Positions 7,827 through 17,461 of a DNA stretch of 64,000 nucleotides are shown here, one piece after another. Source of the stretch: a virus; IMG/VR virus record IMGVR_UViG_3300047095_001251, positions 1 to 64,000 of that record; one strand, 5' to 3'. Positions within the stretch are counted from its first letter, which is position 1, and each line of letters begins with the position of its first letter. The notes under the pieces were generated by a model. The model had not been told where the DNA came from. It was given only the letters and a program-made list of their open reading frames with translations, and did no database searches. The translations under genes were made by a program, and so were the position numbers.

Positions 7827-9032
7827 TTGTTAAAATTGTCCAATATTCAAGAATTAGAGATAATTAGAAATTTATTTAATGTAATAGTAGGAACATCTAT
7901 TTTAGAAAATAAAGAAACCAAAACATATAGTAAAGAAATAAATCAATTCTTTAATAAATTATACGAATTTAAATTTATATCTATAATTAAATATACAGAA
8001 GAGATCAGACAATTTCATCTGTTATATATTTTAAGTTTATTATTTTTAGATTTTAATGAAAATGAATTAAAGTTAGATTCAGATTTCTTTAAAGATAAAA
8101 TATATTATCCTAATATTATGGATCTTATTATTAATAATTTTAGTTTTTGTAAAAATTTAATTAAAAAACAAATAAGAGAAGCATATAAACAAATTAATGA
8201 AAGTAATAATGAAGTTGTAGAATTTTATTTAGTATTCTATAATACAGAACCAGCAATCATTCAGAATGACATTATCTCTATTTTTATTAAAGGATTATTC
8301 TTAGAGGAAGATCCGATTAATTTAAAAGATATAAGTGTATATTATTTATCTATTTTTAAATTTATATTATATAGTTATTTTAAAAATAAAACATCAAATA
8401 TTTTATCCTTCGAATTAGACCCTTCAATTTTAGAGGATGACTCCGCAATGAATAGTAGGTATAAGATATATGAGAAAGGATTAAGGATTACACATATTCA
8501 ATATCTTTGTAAAGGTAGTGAAACATTAAGTAGAATTTCTGATAATTATGATATTTTAAAAAATAGTTTATTACAAGAGAAACAAGTTATTTCTGAAAAC
8601 TATTTACAGAGGAAATATCATGATGTTGTAGATGGTAGTGTTGTTAAAGATAATAAATTATTAGTTTTGAAATCAAATAGTGATGGATATAATTTATCTA
8701 AAATAAGTCAGAAGTTACCATTGATTTATAAATTATTAAGATCCGTTTATATTGAAAGTAAAAGTTCTAATTTATTAGAATCTGATAAAAAAGTAATATA
8801 TGACACTATTTATGAAGTGGTATATGGTAAATTTAAAGAAAGATTGAAGGATCCAGATCTATATATCGCATCACAGAGTATTTCCATAGCATTAACCAAT
8901 GGATTGACAAAAGGAACATTTGTTGATCCATTTACAATGACACAAACAAATGTATCTGGATGTGTCTTTGCAAGAGAACTTAAAGTATTTTTAAATATTC
9001 TTTTTCAAGGTTTAAATTTTAATGAGAAGTAA
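7827..9032 (+). CDS. Unknown virion-cluster protein
   Basis: A 401-residue, largely helical protein. Start TTG 7827 is supported by TTGGAGA 11 bases upstream, the same ribosome-site pattern as neighbouring genes. It overlaps the next gene by 11 bases, so the two are likely translationally coupled. The C-terminal part contains a more conserved-looking stretch (TNGLTKGTFVDPFTMTQTNV). No family is recognised. Confidence 0.55.
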   Translation: MLKLSNIQELEIIRNLFNVIVGTSILENKETKTYSKEINQFFNKLYEFKFISIIKYTEEIRQFHLLYILSLLFLDFNENELKLDSDFFKDKIYYPNIMDLIINNFSFCKNLIKKQIREAYKQINESNNEVVEFYLVFYNTEPAIIQNDIISIFIKGLFLEEDPINLKDISVYYLSIFKFILYSYFKNKTSNILSFELDPSILEDDSAMNSRYKIYEKGLRITHIQYLCKGSETLSRISDNYDILKNSLLQEKQVISENYLQRKYHDVVDGSVVKDNKLLVLKSNSDGYNLSKISQKLPLIYKLLRSVYIESKSSNLLESDKKVIYDTIYEVVYGKFKERLKDPDLYIASQSISIALTNGLTKGTFVDPFTMTQTNVSGCVFARELKVFLNILFQGLNFNEK

Positions 9033-9549
9033 ACAAAATCTTTTTTCCCAATTAGATGAAGAAGATGAAATTCAAGAAGAGGATGGAGAACAATCATCAG
9101 AATCTAGATTTAAGAAAAATTTTAATAATTTAGATGACGATATCACCCATATTGAATTAAAGTTACAAGGTATAGACACACATGTTAAGGTATTAGAGAT
9201 TAAGATTAATAATTTAGATAATTTAATCAATCAGGTACAACAGACTCCAAATTCCAATATTGATATTTCTAAGTTATATATGTCATATACTAAGTCTTAC
9301 GAATTATTATCTTTTATGCAGAAGAGTTATCAAGTTTATCTAGATTTGAAGTTTAAGTATAGAGTAGAACAGGATGACTTAAGATTCAAATTGCATAGAA
9401 TGGATGAAATTGAGAAGAAGAAGATTAATGAATTAGATGAAATTAATAGTGCAGATATTGTTTCAGCATTAAGTAAATTTATGACGACACCTGGAAAACA
9501 AGAAACTGCTTTAAAAGAGGTATTGGATAATCCAAAATATAGTATATAG
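9022..9549 (+). CDS. Unknown coiled-coil protein
   Basis: A 175-residue protein with an acidic N-terminus (LDEEDEIQEEDGE), then long charged heptad-type helices from residue 40 to 140 (THIELKLQGIDTHVKVLEIK, EQDDLRFKLHRMDEIEKKKI). It overlaps the previous gene. A small scaffold, chaperone or tail-assembly role is possible. No family is recognised. Confidence 0.55.
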   Translation: MRSKQNLFSQLDEEDEIQEEDGEQSSESRFKKNFNNLDDDITHIELKLQGIDTHVKVLEIKINNLDNLINQVQQTPNSNIDISKLYMSYTKSYELLSFMQKSYQVYLDLKFKYRVEQDDLRFKLHRMDEIEKKKINELDEINSADIVSALSKFMTTPGKQETALKEVLDNPKYSI

Positions 9550-9559
9550 GAGAACTAAA

Positions 9560-9649
9560 ATGATTTGGTTAGTTCTTTTTTTGGTAGGATTGATCGAGTT
9601 ATATGTTTTAATTCGATTTTTGTTTTTTTATTATGACCGTGAAGATTAA
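9560..9649 (+). CDS. Tiny single-span membrane protein (29 aa)
   Basis: The frame has a good ribosome site (AGGAG 9 bases upstream) and encodes one hydrophobic helix (LVLFLVGLIELYVLIRFLFF) ending in charged YYDRED. It fills the gap between the coiled-coil gene and the recombinase gene. Similar tiny membrane ORFs occur at 13092 and 21102. Function unknown. Confidence 0.5.
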   Translation: MIWLVLFLVGLIELYVLIRFLFFYYDRED

Positions 9650-9675
9650 TTTAATTTCTTAATTGGAGATTTTTG

Positions 9676-10902
9676 ATGAGTGATCAAATTGAACAGCAAT
9701 TGAAGACTGTTTTTGATGCAGTTTTGACTCAGAATTTTGGTAATTGTATCCCACCTGAACCGTTTGTGACTTCTACATCCATCCCTCATTTAGACGCTTT
9801 ATTGGGTGGAGGTATTGGTAGTTCTGCTCCTATTATGATATCTAGCTCTCCTGAAACAGGAAAGTCAAGTGTATGTATGTATTTAGCAGGGCAATTTATT
9901 AAACAACATCCAAATTCAATTGCTGTTTATATTGATACAGAAGCGACATCATCAGGAACAAGTGATGCTCAATCTAGCATTAGTAAGAGAATCAAATCGT
10001 TGGGTATCCCTGAACATCGATTTCAATATAATTCATTAATGTTAGATATTCCTGGAATTTATGAATTAATTAAGAAATATGCAGATACTAAAAAGGACTT
10101 AGATGCTAAAATTAAAGCTTCTGGAAAGGAAGAAGAAATTAAATTATTAATTATTATTGATAGTTTAGCGGGATGTCCTTGTAGTAAAGCTTTGGTTGCG
10201 GAAGATCCCAAAGAAGTTATCGGGTTACGAGCTAGAGAATTATCTCATAATATTGATAGAATCCGTCCGATTCTAGCATTTTCTAAAATTTCTTTAATTT
10301 TAATTGATCAAGTTAGAGCAAATATGCAAATCCAAGGACAGTTTGCACCAGCACAAGAGAAAACTGTTGGTACGTGGAATAATATTAAAACGAGCACATC
10401 GTCGAATACATTACAGCATGCATTAAAAACTTGGGTATATTTGAGTAAGAAGAAAGAATTAAATCCTGGTGATATGGGGAATGTGATTGGTTGGATTTTG
10501 GATGTTAAAACTGAGAAAAATAAATTAACCAATTCTGGTTATAGCGTTTCTTTAGTTTTTGATAAAAATTTAACATTACATAAATTATGGTCTGAATATT
10601 TATTTCTTAAAGAGATGACTACTTCTGAAAAGAAATATTCAGGAGGGGATGCTAAGAAATTACCATACCCATTATTAGTAGGTACTTCTGGTCCATATAG
10701 ATATATAGATATCGTAGATCCTATTACAAAAAAATCAGTTGGAAAATCTGATAGTTTTTTTGAAAAAGATTTAGAGAAAAAATATAATTCTGATGAGAAA
10801 TTTAGAGAAGTTTTTGATAATGCTGTAAAGGTTTCTGTTTATGAAAGAATTAATAATTATCTTCTAAAGATGACGGTTGAAGAAGATGATTTATCAGAAT
10901 AA
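9676..10902 (+). CDS. uvsX: RecA/UvsX-like recombinase
   Basis: A 408-residue protein. It has Walker A SPETGKSS (residues 58-65), a RecA-type Walker B KLLIIIDSLAG, and the L2-like region around QGQFAPAQEKTVG with the NTLQHALKTWV stretch. It would catalyse strand exchange in phage recombination and recombination-dependent replication, as UvsX does in T4. Start ATG 9676 follows TTGGAG. A Cas4-like nuclease follows 1.2 kb downstream. The symbol is given by analogy with T4. Confidence 0.8.
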   Translation: MSDQIEQQLKTVFDAVLTQNFGNCIPPEPFVTSTSIPHLDALLGGGIGSSAPIMISSSPETGKSSVCMYLAGQFIKQHPNSIAVYIDTEATSSGTSDAQSSISKRIKSLGIPEHRFQYNSLMLDIPGIYELIKKYADTKKDLDAKIKASGKEEEIKLLIIIDSLAGCPCSKALVAEDPKEVIGLRARELSHNIDRIRPILAFSKISLILIDQVRANMQIQGQFAPAQEKTVGTWNNIKTSTSSNTLQHALKTWVYLSKKKELNPGDMGNVIGWILDVKTEKNKLTNSGYSVSLVFDKNLTLHKLWSEYLFLKEMTTSEKKYSGGDAKKLPYPLLVGTSGPYRYIDIVDPITKKSVGKSDSFFEKDLEKKYNSDEKFREVFDNAVKVSVYERINNYLLKMTVEEDDLSE

Positions 10903-10919
10903 TCTTTGTTTTTTTATTA

Positions 10920-10941
10920 AATTTCATAAAGATATTATACA
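10920..10941 (+). promoter_or_regulatory. Early-type phage promoter (plus)
   Basis: TTTCATAAAGATATTATACA lies about 25 bases before the GTG start at 10963. Confidence 0.6.
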
Positions 10942-10962
10942 AAAAGTGGGGTTTCAAGTTCT

Positions 10963-11913
10963 GTGAATAGACCATTTATTAAACAAATAGTAGAATCTTA
11001 TTTAATTGATAAAGAATTAGATAAGAAGAAATTCGACGAATTACATAATTATGTCTTGGAAGAAATAGAATTTTTAAAATTAGATTTCAAATGTGCATAT
11101 GACCTATTACATGAATTCGATATGGTATCTCAACAAAATTACATTTATCATATTTTAGATTTGAAGGATGTTGAGTTAACGACAGAATCAGACATATTTA
11201 CGATAACTACTGCAATTTTAATTGGTGCATTGCCTTATTTATATAATACCGATTACGCTAGGGAACTTGCACAAAAAGTTTTGAGTGGTATAGTTAAGGC
11301 TAGAATGGGAATTGTCGAATTTCTTGAAAATAAACCAATGTTTAAAAGATATAAAACAATTGATAAGATTATTTCTTCTAATTTTGAAGACTGTAAGAGA
11401 AAAGCAGGGATTAATAATAATGTATCAGACTCTATGATGTCTACGATATTACATTCTAAAATAAAAGGATCCTATCCATTAGATAAAGATCAACATGATA
11501 AATTAGAATTATTAATAAATTGTTATATTGATTATTTAGTTTCGATGGTTGCGAATTTGACAGTTATTTATTCTAAATGTGTAGAAGAAACAGGAGAATC
11601 AAAGTTAAAAACAGATATGGGGATTAATTCAATTTTGTCAATTCCCACAGGATCCAAGTGTCAAGTATTACATGATCAATTAAGGGAATTACATGCTTCT
11701 TTAATTGATGTTTTAGAAATTTTTTATCCAGACGATAATAGAGTTAAACAAGATTGGATTAATAGATTAGATGATGCTATTAAATCATCTACCAGAGGAG
11801 AATTTCTTAGAGGTGGTACTCCGTTTAAAAAATTTCAAAATGATTCAGGATTTAAGGATAAATTTCAAAACCCATCAAAACAATTTGAAGGTACCCCGAG
11901 TTGGAAGAAATAG
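10963..11913 (+). CDS. Unknown protein downstream of the recombinase
   Basis: A 316-residue protein, start GTG 10963, behind its own early-type promoter. It is mainly helical. The C-terminus is a flexible, basic, Gly/Phe-rich tail (GGTPFKKFQNDSGFKDKFQN) that resembles tails of nucleic-acid-binding proteins. It lies between a recombinase and a Cas4-like nuclease, so a DNA-metabolism role (mediator or loader) is inferred from context only. Confidence 0.55.
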   Translation: MNRPFIKQIVESYLIDKELDKKKFDELHNYVLEEIEFLKLDFKCAYDLLHEFDMVSQQNYIYHILDLKDVELTTESDIFTITTAILIGALPYLYNTDYARELAQKVLSGIVKARMGIVEFLENKPMFKRYKTIDKIISSNFEDCKRKAGINNNVSDSMMSTILHSKIKGSYPLDKDQHDKLELLINCYIDYLVSMVANLTVIYSKCVEETGESKLKTDMGINSILSIPTGSKCQVLHDQLRELHASLIDVLEIFYPDDNRVKQDWINRLDDAIKSSTRGEFLRGGTPFKKFQNDSGFKDKFQNPSKQFEGTPSWKK

Positions 11914-12062
11914 ATAAGCCGAAAAAAAGAAAGTATATTAAAAGAACAAAAATAGTTCAAGAAGAAGTAAATTTGGAAGAGCTACATAAGAAGATCAATA
12001 AGTTTGTAAAATCGAATTTCAAATACCCATCGTACTCAACCCTCAACAAAAGTGGAAAGTAA
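11901..12062 (+). CDS. Small basic protein bridging two genes (53 aa)
   Basis: A TTG-started frame that overlaps the end of the upstream gene by 13 bases and the start of the nuclease gene by 11 bases. It is strongly basic at the N-terminus (KPKKRKYIKRTK). It fills what would otherwise be a 138-base gap in a tightly packed operon. It may be a real coupled gene; the TTG start and short length keep this uncertain. Confidence 0.4.
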   Translation: MEEIDKPKKRKYIKRTKIVQEEVNLEELHKKINKFVKSNFKYPSYSTLNKSGK

Positions 12063-13077
12063 AGAATTGGATAGTTTTGAATCATTAACATCAGGGTTAC
12101 TATTAACAAATCCGTTCTCTGGAGAAACATTAGAAATTAATTCTGATAATCTAATTGGACAAATTATTAGTAATGAAGAGATAAATATAGATTCTTTAAC
12201 TAAAGATATTTCTTTAAGTATTAGAAATGACAAAGAATACCCGGTCGAATTATTTGATTTAAATAGATTTCAAACTCAACTAAGGGCAAAATCTATTCAA
12301 AAAAATAAGGACTACCATTTACATAGTGAAAATATCAGTGGGCATGATTTAGCATCTGGGTGTAGTAGAAGCATTTATTATAGAATTAATAATGTTCCTT
12401 CTGATAATTATGCTAATAAATGGTTACCTGTTGATTTTAGATGTCATTTAGGATCTTCTGTTCATGAATTTATTCAAGACAATTATCAATCATTTACAGA
12501 AAAGGAAGTTTGTTTAAAAGTTCCTTCGAAAAGGTTATCGTGTAGATTAGATTGCCTAATAAATAATAATGTTTTAGTAGAAATCAAATCATGCAATTAT
12601 GCAGATTTGAGTGAAATAATTAAAACCGGAAGACCGAGACAGAAAGATTTATATCAAGCAGTTCTTTATAAATACTTATTAGAGAATTACTTAGAGGAAA
12701 TCAAATTACAGCAACCTACTAGGAATGGGGTAATCCCTTCTTTAGATTATTATAAAATAACGAACATCCAGTTAATTTATGTTTGTCATGAGCTAATTTC
12801 TGGGGATACTGAGAATATTAATGATGCTGTTGCATTTTCTAAGAATTTAGCAAAACTAAATAATAGTAAACAAAATCCATTTTGGTTTATTCAAACTATA
12901 AATGTTGATTTAAAGAATACTAATGTTCAGTTATATGAAAATTTATTGGTGGATAAATTAGAAGACGTATTAAGTTTCTTAAATTCGAAAACCGTCCCTC
13001 CGTTGGATTCGAAATTTATTGATAAATCTGCTTGTTTCTTTTGTTTACATTCTAATGTTTGTAAAAATAGTGGGTAA
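12052..13077 (+). CDS. Cas4/RecB-like PD-(D/E)xK nuclease with a four-cysteine cluster
   Basis: A 341-residue protein. CRLDCLI (D167), then LVEIKSC (E177, K179) and QKDLYQAVLY (residues 197-206) form the D / E-x-K / Q-x-x-x-Y motif chain of the RecB/Cas4 nuclease family. C104 (SGCSRS), and C328, C331 and C337 near the C-terminus, match the split Cys cluster that binds 4Fe-4S in Cas4 and AddB. It would act as a 5'-3' exonuclease or end-processing nuclease in recombination. Start GTG 12052. No cas genes or arrays are nearby, so this is a phage recombination nuclease rather than a CRISPR adaptation factor. Confidence 0.75.
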   Translation: MESKELDSFESLTSGLLLTNPFSGETLEINSDNLIGQIISNEEINIDSLTKDISLSIRNDKEYPVELFDLNRFQTQLRAKSIQKNKDYHLHSENISGHDLASGCSRSIYYRINNVPSDNYANKWLPVDFRCHLGSSVHEFIQDNYQSFTEKEVCLKVPSKRLSCRLDCLINNNVLVEIKSCNYADLSEIIKTGRPRQKDLYQAVLYKYLLENYLEEIKLQQPTRNGVIPSLDYYKITNIQLIYVCHELISGDTENINDAVAFSKNLAKLNNSKQNPFWFIQTINVDLKNTNVQLYENLLVDKLEDVLSFLNSKTVPPLDSKFIDKSACFFCLHSNVCKNSG

Positions 13078-13091
13078 TAGATTAAAAAGGT

Positions 13092-13196
13092 ATGATTAAT
13101 TATTTGAAGTTATTAGAAAAATTTATTTTTATTTGTTTGGTGATGTTCGCGTTATACTCGTCATCACTAACTATTTTTTTAAAATTTTTGATATAG
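13092..13196 (+). CDS. Tiny membrane protein (34 aa)
   Basis: AAAAGG precedes ATG 13092. The peptide has a hydrophobic stretch (FIFICLVMFALYSSSLTIFL). It ends seven bases before the next gene. Function unknown. Confidence 0.45.
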   Translation: MINYLKLLEKFIFICLVMFALYSSSLTIFLKFLI

Positions 13197-13203
13197 GTTT
13201 TTT

Positions 13204-15405
13204 ATGACAGATTTAGTCCAAGAAATAGGGTTACGGGGCGGGGGTATTTTTCAGACTATCAGACAGTCTGATAACAAGAAATTGCACGAAGGTGATTTGG
13301 TTTTTGTTTATCCAGTTGTGATAGATACTACATTAGATAAGATGTATGGGAAAGATATTAGAGATTTTATCTCATATCAATTAATTAACAGAGTAAAGCA
13401 AGCAAATTTATTTAATGTAGTAAGTTCCGCCGTTAGTGAACCACAACAGAAACAAGATAACGGATTAAATCCAGCTCAAGCATTATTAAAACATCTTGGG
13501 AATAGTATCCCGCAAGAACAATTACAGAAATTTAATTATATGGATTCCTCTCGACCTCATCAATCAGAATACGAACGAGTATTATTTAAATTAAGAGAAT
13601 ATATTTTAAATCAAATAAATCATGATCCAAGATTTAAAGATCTAAATCCGATTATTAGTGAAGTATTTGCTAACAATCTTATACCAGTTCCATTAATATT
13701 GGGTACTAGTCAATTAAAAGTTAATTCAAATGTATTATTTTGGGTTTTATTTATTTCTGCTGGTCAAAACATTAATTTAACATCTAATGCAAATTTAGAC
13801 AGAATTAAATTATTACTTAGGCAAATACCTAAAGATAATTATGAAGATTTTATGGGTAAAGATGTTATCCCTGATGCGTTTGGTAATCCTAGAAAATTAC
13901 AACAGATAATAAATAGTATTTGGGATGATACTGATAAAGCACTATCCAAATTTAATCTAGTTTTAGATGAAAAGAAATGGAATTCGGAAGTAGGGGTTAA
14001 TAATTTTACTGCATCGTTATCTACTGCAATTCAGAATTCTTCATTATCAGAAGGAACTATGGCAAGACGAGCTTCTGCGACATTTAAGAACTTTGTAGGT
14101 AATGAAGTGGTCGGATTATTACAGAGTATAACTCATGCGATTATCCCAGAAACCGAAGTAGATATATCTTCAAAATTAATTAGATTTGTTAATAGTGTAT
14201 CTGAGAATAGATCACATTATCAAACATTACATGATTTGACAATGCATAACATAATTAAAGAAGATTCCGTTGATCAAATGGATAAACTTCTAGAATTGGC
14301 ATTTAAGATTTGTAAAGAAAATGGTGATATTAATGTTGATAAAATATTTAGCCAATTAAATACATTACATTTTGGGATTACTGGTAAATCAAATTCCTCA
14401 GCATTATGGGGTTCTAATTCTGGTGAAGTATTAGCTAAATTCGTGGAAGGATTAATTAAAGTATCTTCTATTTTGGCATCATATTCTAAAAATTTAGAGG
14501 AAAATATAAAGGACCTAGGCGGGATTGCTGCATTACAAGAATTATCAGATTATAAGGATCATTTTAGAAAATCAATTGAAGATTATTTTAGAGATGGATG
14601 GGAAACAGATCAGGGTATTACCACCACAAAAGATCTTCAAAACCCATTACAGCGAATGAGCAATATTGGTGGAAGTAAATTTTCATTATTTGATTCTAAG
14701 AGATTTCTTCAGTTAACCGGACAAATAGATAATGACGGCGTTATTAGAAGGGTAAACGGGGCGACCCAGCAAGCTTTCGAAGATAATATGTTTTCTTCTA
14801 TTACTGAAATTTTACATTTCTTAAATATGTTTTCGTTTTTAAGTTATTTTTGTGAATATTTAAGAGAGATCGAAGTAGAGATGACTATTCAGAAAAGGGA
14901 TGCTACTAGTTTTCCAAACTACTGTTTAGTTATTAGGAAAGAATTTATTTCTAGAATTTTCTGGGCATTAGCTACAAGAAATTTTGAAAATGAGATATTA
15001 TCAGAAAAGAATAAAGATTCTCAAGAATTTAAAAATTCTATTATTGGAAAACGATTAAATTCAGAACTAAACGCTTTGAAGAACAGTTTGAAGAGTGAAA
15101 GAGATTCTCATAGGAAATCACAAATAGAAGTAGCCATTAATGATAAAGAAAGAGAGATCAACGATGCTAGTAAAGTAACATCTGGTATAATTTTAGATCA
15201 ATTTAGAATAGGAAGTATGTCAGATACTACCAAACAAATTAATCTTATAAAGGAACGTTTGAAGATCCCTAATATATTTGTTATTGATGAGAAAGAAAGA
15301 AAAGTGTATTATAAATTTATGTTTAATGATAGAGTGATGAATTTGAATTTGAGTACTATTGGGGAGTATATTAATTCTCAGAAAGATTTCATTGCGTCTA
15401 ATTAA
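13204..15405 (+). CDS. Large unknown virion-cluster protein (733 aa)
   Basis: Begins MTDLVQEIGLRGGGIFQTIR. There is a mixed N-terminal domain with VYPVVIDTTLDKMYGKD, a helical middle, and a charged coiled-coil region near residues 600-660 (SEKNKDSQEF, KSERDSHRKSQIEVAINDKE). It opens a run of tail/baseplate-type genes (13204-21091) without promoter motifs, packed end to end. Probably structural or assembly; no family is recognised. A weak relative of the dispersed element (TTCCGCCGTTAGTG) lies at 13425. Confidence 0.6.
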   Translation: MTDLVQEIGLRGGGIFQTIRQSDNKKLHEGDLVFVYPVVIDTTLDKMYGKDIRDFISYQLINRVKQANLFNVVSSAVSEPQQKQDNGLNPAQALLKHLGNSIPQEQLQKFNYMDSSRPHQSEYERVLFKLREYILNQINHDPRFKDLNPIISEVFANNLIPVPLILGTSQLKVNSNVLFWVLFISAGQNINLTSNANLDRIKLLLRQIPKDNYEDFMGKDVIPDAFGNPRKLQQIINSIWDDTDKALSKFNLVLDEKKWNSEVGVNNFTASLSTAIQNSSLSEGTMARRASATFKNFVGNEVVGLLQSITHAIIPETEVDISSKLIRFVNSVSENRSHYQTLHDLTMHNIIKEDSVDQMDKLLELAFKICKENGDINVDKIFSQLNTLHFGITGKSNSSALWGSNSGEVLAKFVEGLIKVSSILASYSKNLEENIKDLGGIAALQELSDYKDHFRKSIEDYFRDGWETDQGITTTKDLQNPLQRMSNIGGSKFSLFDSKRFLQLTGQIDNDGVIRRVNGATQQAFEDNMFSSITEILHFLNMFSFLSYFCEYLREIEVEMTIQKRDATSFPNYCLVIRKEFISRIFWALATRNFENEILSEKNKDSQEFKNSIIGKRLNSELNALKNSLKSERDSHRKSQIEVAINDKEREINDASKVTSGIILDQFRIGSMSDTTKQINLIKERLKIPNIFVIDEKERKVYYKFMFNDRVMNLNLSTIGEYINSQKDFIASN

Positions 15406-15443
15406 TTTTGTTTTAAAATTTTAATAAGGACTAGTTCGGAATT

Positions 15444-16175
15444 ATGTTCAAAAATATGAGTTTTATTAACGCAGAGGCAGAAGAGATCCAACGTATTGCT
15501 CAAGATGCATTACGTCGTCAAGGTAAGATATATACTAAAGAAGAAGAAAAAATTAATTTAATAGAAGAAAGATTATCCAAAATCGATTACGGTGCTATTA
15601 TCTTTGAGGAATATGATAACTCAAAATGGGAATCTAAAGTTAAAATAGAATCAAATATATATAATCAATTAGTTAAGAATTTAGAAGAATCAGATTTAGA
15701 AAAGATTCAAACTCTATTGGGCGATTTATTATTATCTGTTAATGATCTATATGAACATGTTAATATTGCCCCTCAGTTATATTCTACCAAGATTAATTTA
15801 GAAGATTCTGAGAATACTATTGTTCAAGAAACAGATTTATTAATTGAGACATTTTTAAGTAAGAAGCATTATTCATTATCTACTTCTGAAAGAAATAAAT
15901 TGTATATGGATGCTACTTTAAATTTAAGCAAAGATATTATTACCAATGAGAGTATTGATATTAAAGAAGCTGTTGAGCATTCTTATAAGTCATTAATTAT
16001 GCAGAAGTTAATTGAAGAGGTCAATTTTCCAAAAACAGTATACTATAGATTACAAGAGTTAATGGAAAGTCCGTTATATGGTGAAATTTTCGAACAGGAT
16101 AAGTTAATCGAAAAGTGGGACAATTTTAAAGAAAAGTCAAACACTTTATCGAGAGTTTTTGCGGCATTGGTTTAA
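15444..16175 (+). CDS. Unknown helical protein (243 aa)
   Basis: Start taken at ATG 15444; ATG 15456 is an alternative in the same frame. The protein is helical and acidic, with coiled-coil potential at 30-60 (KEEEKINLIEERLSKI). It lies between two unknown tail-cluster genes. No family is recognised. Confidence 0.55.
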   Translation: MFKNMSFINAEAEEIQRIAQDALRRQGKIYTKEEEKINLIEERLSKIDYGAIIFEEYDNSKWESKVKIESNIYNQLVKNLEESDLEKIQTLLGDLLLSVNDLYEHVNIAPQLYSTKINLEDSENTIVQETDLLIETFLSKKHYSLSTSERNKLYMDATLNLSKDIITNESIDIKEAVEHSYKSLIMQKLIEEVNFPKTVYYRLQELMESPLYGEIFEQDKLIEKWDNFKEKSNTLSRVFAALV

Positions 16176-16205
16176 TTCTAATTAATTTTTCTTTGGAGAA
16201 GAGCA

Positions 16206-17450
16206 ATGGCTGGGAAACCGATTGATGAGATTTTAAAGAAACTTGATGACCACTTTAAGGATCCTCAAGAAGAAAGATTAATTACGCTCACTGTTGAGAA
16301 ATTAGTAAGGAAAGCTAGATTAGACGCTGTTTCTGAGTTCTCTAAAGGGTATTGTATGAAATTTTCAATCCCATTAAATGATGTATCTTCTATTCTTGAT
16401 AGTATCAATACTTTTGGGAGAGAAGATGTTAAACAAGCATTTTTGAGACAATGGCAAATCCCTGGCGAAACATTTATGTATTCAGATATTTATTATCATA
16501 ATTTGTTACTTTTAATGACCCATGGGTTAAGAACTAAAAATAAATCGTTAGTAGACAGTTCGTTTATTTTAATGATGTTGAAATTATGGAATGGTCGTTT
16601 AATGAGTAGTATTAAATTTTGTGATCCTGATGTAATGTCGTATGTCGTCACAAATATGATGAACAAAAAAAATATATGTAATAAATTTCATAACCCTTTT
16701 GAAATGATTACTAATTATTTTGTTCCATATTTATTGAATACATATTCTGAAAGGATTCTCAGAGATACTACAGAACTTAAGATTCTATTTAGCCAGTCGT
16801 ATAATAGATTACGGCAAGTATTTAGAAGTGATTCTATTCCCGATAAAGAGACAGGCGAACCCAGATATAGATCTGGGTTACAACCATTATATTTTAAGGC
16901 GGTTGAATCTGGATTTAAATTTTCAACAATGGGTAGTAGAAATCATTCAGATGAAGAATCTTCTGCGGGTGACGTTTTAAGTTCTAGTGGATTAGATGAG
17001 CAAATTGAAAATGTAGTAAATTATATAGTTATGAATATTAACCCTAATTATGATAGAAAATTTTTGGAATTTGTTAACAATGAATCAACTATTAAGTTAG
17101 TACACATTGATAAAATCATCAAAGCTATTCATAACCACAATTATATTGACCAAATTAGAGATATAGTTGAATTGATTTTCTCTAGACTAAGCGATATCCC
17201 AAAAGCAAAATTCTGTTCCCCTGATTTTATTAGTGATATTATTAAAAGAAAGATTATTAGTTCCAAGCATACATCAGAGATTACTGCATTAAAAACTAAT
17301 ATAGATCAGCTTTTGAATATGATTTTAAATTCAGTTTTTGATAAGCAATATGATTATGACACGTATTCAAATACCCAAAAAGCTCAATGGAGAAGGATTA
17401 TTGTATATGCTGTTGGGTATAATATACAAAGACAAATCTGTTTTAGTTAG
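16206..17450 (+). CDS. Unknown tail-cluster protein (414 aa)
   Basis: Start ATG 16206 follows TTTGGAG. It is predominantly helical. A low-complexity acidic/Ser segment (SDEESSAGDVLSSSG) divides two helical halves. It precedes the tube-like and gp6-like genes in the same orientation, so it is probably part of baseplate assembly. No family is recognised. Confidence 0.55.
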   Translation: MAGKPIDEILKKLDDHFKDPQEERLITLTVEKLVRKARLDAVSEFSKGYCMKFSIPLNDVSSILDSINTFGREDVKQAFLRQWQIPGETFMYSDIYYHNLLLLMTHGLRTKNKSLVDSSFILMMLKLWNGRLMSSIKFCDPDVMSYVVTNMMNKKNICNKFHNPFEMITNYFVPYLLNTYSERILRDTTELKILFSQSYNRLRQVFRSDSIPDKETGEPRYRSGLQPLYFKAVESGFKFSTMGSRNHSDEESSAGDVLSSSGLDEQIENVVNYIVMNINPNYDRKFLEFVNNESTIKLVHIDKIIKAIHNHNYIDQIRDIVELIFSRLSDIPKAKFCSPDFISDIIKRKIISSKHTSEITALKTNIDQLLNMILNSVFDKQYDYDTYSNTQKAQWRRIIVYAVGYNIQRQICFS

Positions 17451-17461
17451 GAGTTTTCTCA

